From Phoronis australis (taxonomy: Eukaryota > Phoronida > Phoronidae): a DNA stretch of 64,000 nt. Of this stretch, positions 62,386 through 64,000 are shown in pieces (the stretch's first letter is position 1; each line of letters begins with the position of its first letter). A program made the translations under genes and the position numbers. The stretch spans positions 584,343 to 648,342 of the forward strand of contig NMRA01000019.1 of assembly GCA_002633005.1 (NCBI GenBank), written 5' to 3'. The notes beneath the pieces are model-generated. The model was not told where the DNA came from and did not search any database. It was given only the letters and a program-made list of their open reading frames with translations.

Positions 62386-64000
62386 CATCTACCATCGTGG
62401 TTCAGTTTGCGCAAATGCTTACAGCCGGACAAAATGTTGCCCCCCCCTTGTGTTCCTAGATCCCCCCCGCCACTGTCATTATCCCACTCACTCGGTAAAC
62501 GCCAGAAATTTATAACATGCACTATTAGTACTGCGCATGCGCTAAATCTTGCCAACAGCTGCCAAATATCAGCGTCATTGGTGAAAAATTTTCCACGTCT
62601 CTTGAAGTTTGAAGTTTGCCCCCATGTTAACGGGCGGAAGCCAATATTTGAGCGCATAGCTCATTTTGAAGTCAAGTTAGTGGCTGAATTCAGTTTGCCA
62701 TCGGATTTGCCGATCCTAGGTGACTACCGTGACGTACAGGAGTACTCAGAGGTTGCTGATCCAAATTTCATGCTGTTTTTCGAAAAATTTTCCACGTCAC
62801 TTGCAGTGTTCAGAAAATCCACGCACAGTGCTGTGAGATGAAATGTTGCCGATCGCCTGGCTGTCTTGCAATGTAATTTGCACTCTGTAGATGAGAGAGA
62901 TTTGCTCAGAATCGGTAAGAAACTGTTATGTTCATTTTCTCATCCGGTATGAATTTAGAAATATTTTCGAAGTTTGAAAAAAGTCGGGCCCGGGGGATTC
63001 TACTCCGCACTGAGTTTTATGTAGGTTTCGCCTGTGAGTAGTTGATACTCATCTTCAAAATATGTTATTTCGTTTTTTGTGATCCACAGTACGTTGTCCT
63101 TCGTCTTAATTCAATACTGTTACTTAGGAGTGGATTCCGCACACAAATTTGTATTGGCAAACATCTGAAAATTAATAAAAAGCGCTTACCACTTGTCAGC
63201 CCGCGCTTATGCAAGGCGCGGCTGGCTGCGTTCAGTTCACTTTTGTTGTGGTTATGTGTACAAGTTAACTTAGAGCTGTGACCCCAATGACCCAGCTAGC
63301 ACTGTCATACTGTAGATTGTGGAATTCCAGAAATTCCAAACACTGTGTTTGAAACTTGACAAATTTGCTCTAGCGCCCAAGCTTCCTGACCTTTAACCTA
63401 ATTGTGCGCTGTTATGATTGGTTAGCGACATGGCGCTAAGCGTCACCCAGCGGATCAAAAATGTTACCAATTTCTGGAGTTAAGTTGGACACAGACTGTG
63501 TGATTGGGCTAAGCCTTTTCAAACTAGGGTGTATAAAGCAGTGGAGCGTGAAACACCTGAGGTCCCTGTCAAGTCCTCACGACAATTCTACGTAGGCCTA
63601 ATGTAGATGGGGCGGTAGCCGCGCCAGCACGCGTGCTGGGTGGGCTAAGCATGCCGGGAACCAGCGAGTAATGTCTATGCATGAACCATTCGATGGTGGC
63701 CAATATGCTCCGACACAAAAAACCTCGTCCTAAAGGACCCATATAATACCAAAGATATTATATCTTGGGTACCAATAAAATCTTTGATAATACTCAAGGC
63801 TGTTCGCCGGGCGGCACGTGCGGGGGAGGGTCGGTGGCTTTAGAGCGGGAATTGCAACAGAAGTGGCTTTTGGAGGTGGTGGCTGATGTTGATGAGAGCA
63901 TAGGCGTCCTCAGCCCTGTCCCCAATACACATATAATACTACTAGGTATGACACTCCCGACCAGAAATTCCACTGATGCTTCACTTCAGTCGTCCATATC
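62386..64000. other. Unassigned CpG-containing sequence
   Basis: It is richer in CpG than the HPSE gene body. It contains a perfect 16-nt palindrome at 63624-63639 (ccagcacgcgtgctgg) and a short hairpin at 63748-63770 (accaaagatat/atatcttgggt). It might be the 5' flank of a gene outside the window; no exon was recognised. Confidence 0.4.

Noticed and set aside
62191-62841. 216-aa ORF
   Set aside because: It runs through 64 N, so its length is artificial; the readable part has no domain.

Overview
The window is genomic DNA of an animal, very probably a marine invertebrate. The genes carry introns with GT/AG borders, the DNA is AT-rich, and small inverted-repeat transposons and minisatellites are common. 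There is one 64-base run of N (62322-62385) and a single N at 46009. The genes fit an amphioxus-, hemichordate- or echinoderm-like genome, but a cnidarian cannot be excluded from sequence alone.

Three genes can be rebuilt exon by exon with consistent reading frames. (1) HHEX, a homeobox transcription factor on the + strand, has four exons between 22117 and 31947 (244 aa) and an 8-kb first intron. (2) An ectonucleotide pyrophosphatase/phosphodiesterase of the ENPP4/ENPP5 type on the - strand has four exons from 45195 down to 40635 (507 aa). (3) A heparanase of the HPSE1 type on the + strand has ten exons from 48316 to 58985 (487 aa). It keeps both catalytic glutamates but lacks the long linker of the vertebrate proenzyme. 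ENPP and HPSE are divergent and share an upstream region of about 3 kb. A small two-exon reading frame (47837-48272) ends 43 nt before the HPSE start codon. A decayed THAP zinc-finger domain lies at 17450-17720, about 4.4 kb upstream of HHEX.

Layout: 1-22 kb is gene-poor DNA with microsatellites, MITEs, an E-box minisatellite and the THAP relic. 22-33 kb is HHEX. 33-40.4 kb is gene-poor with one clear 400-bp MITE. 40.4-45.3 kb is ENPP, with a 41-bp minisatellite in intron 1. 45.3-47.8 kb is the shared upstream region, holding a 181-bp-arm foldback and a DNA-transposon-like element. 48.3-59 kb is HPSE, whose introns hold three inverted-repeat elements and a tandem array copied from its own exon 9 splice donor. 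59-64 kb is probable 3' UTR, then unassigned sequence around the assembly gap.

CpG dinucleotides are common in 1-39.7 kb (around HHEX), scarce across the ENPP and HPSE gene bodies, and present again in the region between those two genes and beyond about 62 kb. This is the pattern expected of mosaic gene-body methylation. No prokaryotic features, CRISPR arrays, rRNA genes or intact tRNA genes were seen. The three genes do not form one pathway: HHEX is a developmental regulator, while ENPP and heparanase are secretory-pathway hydrolases.
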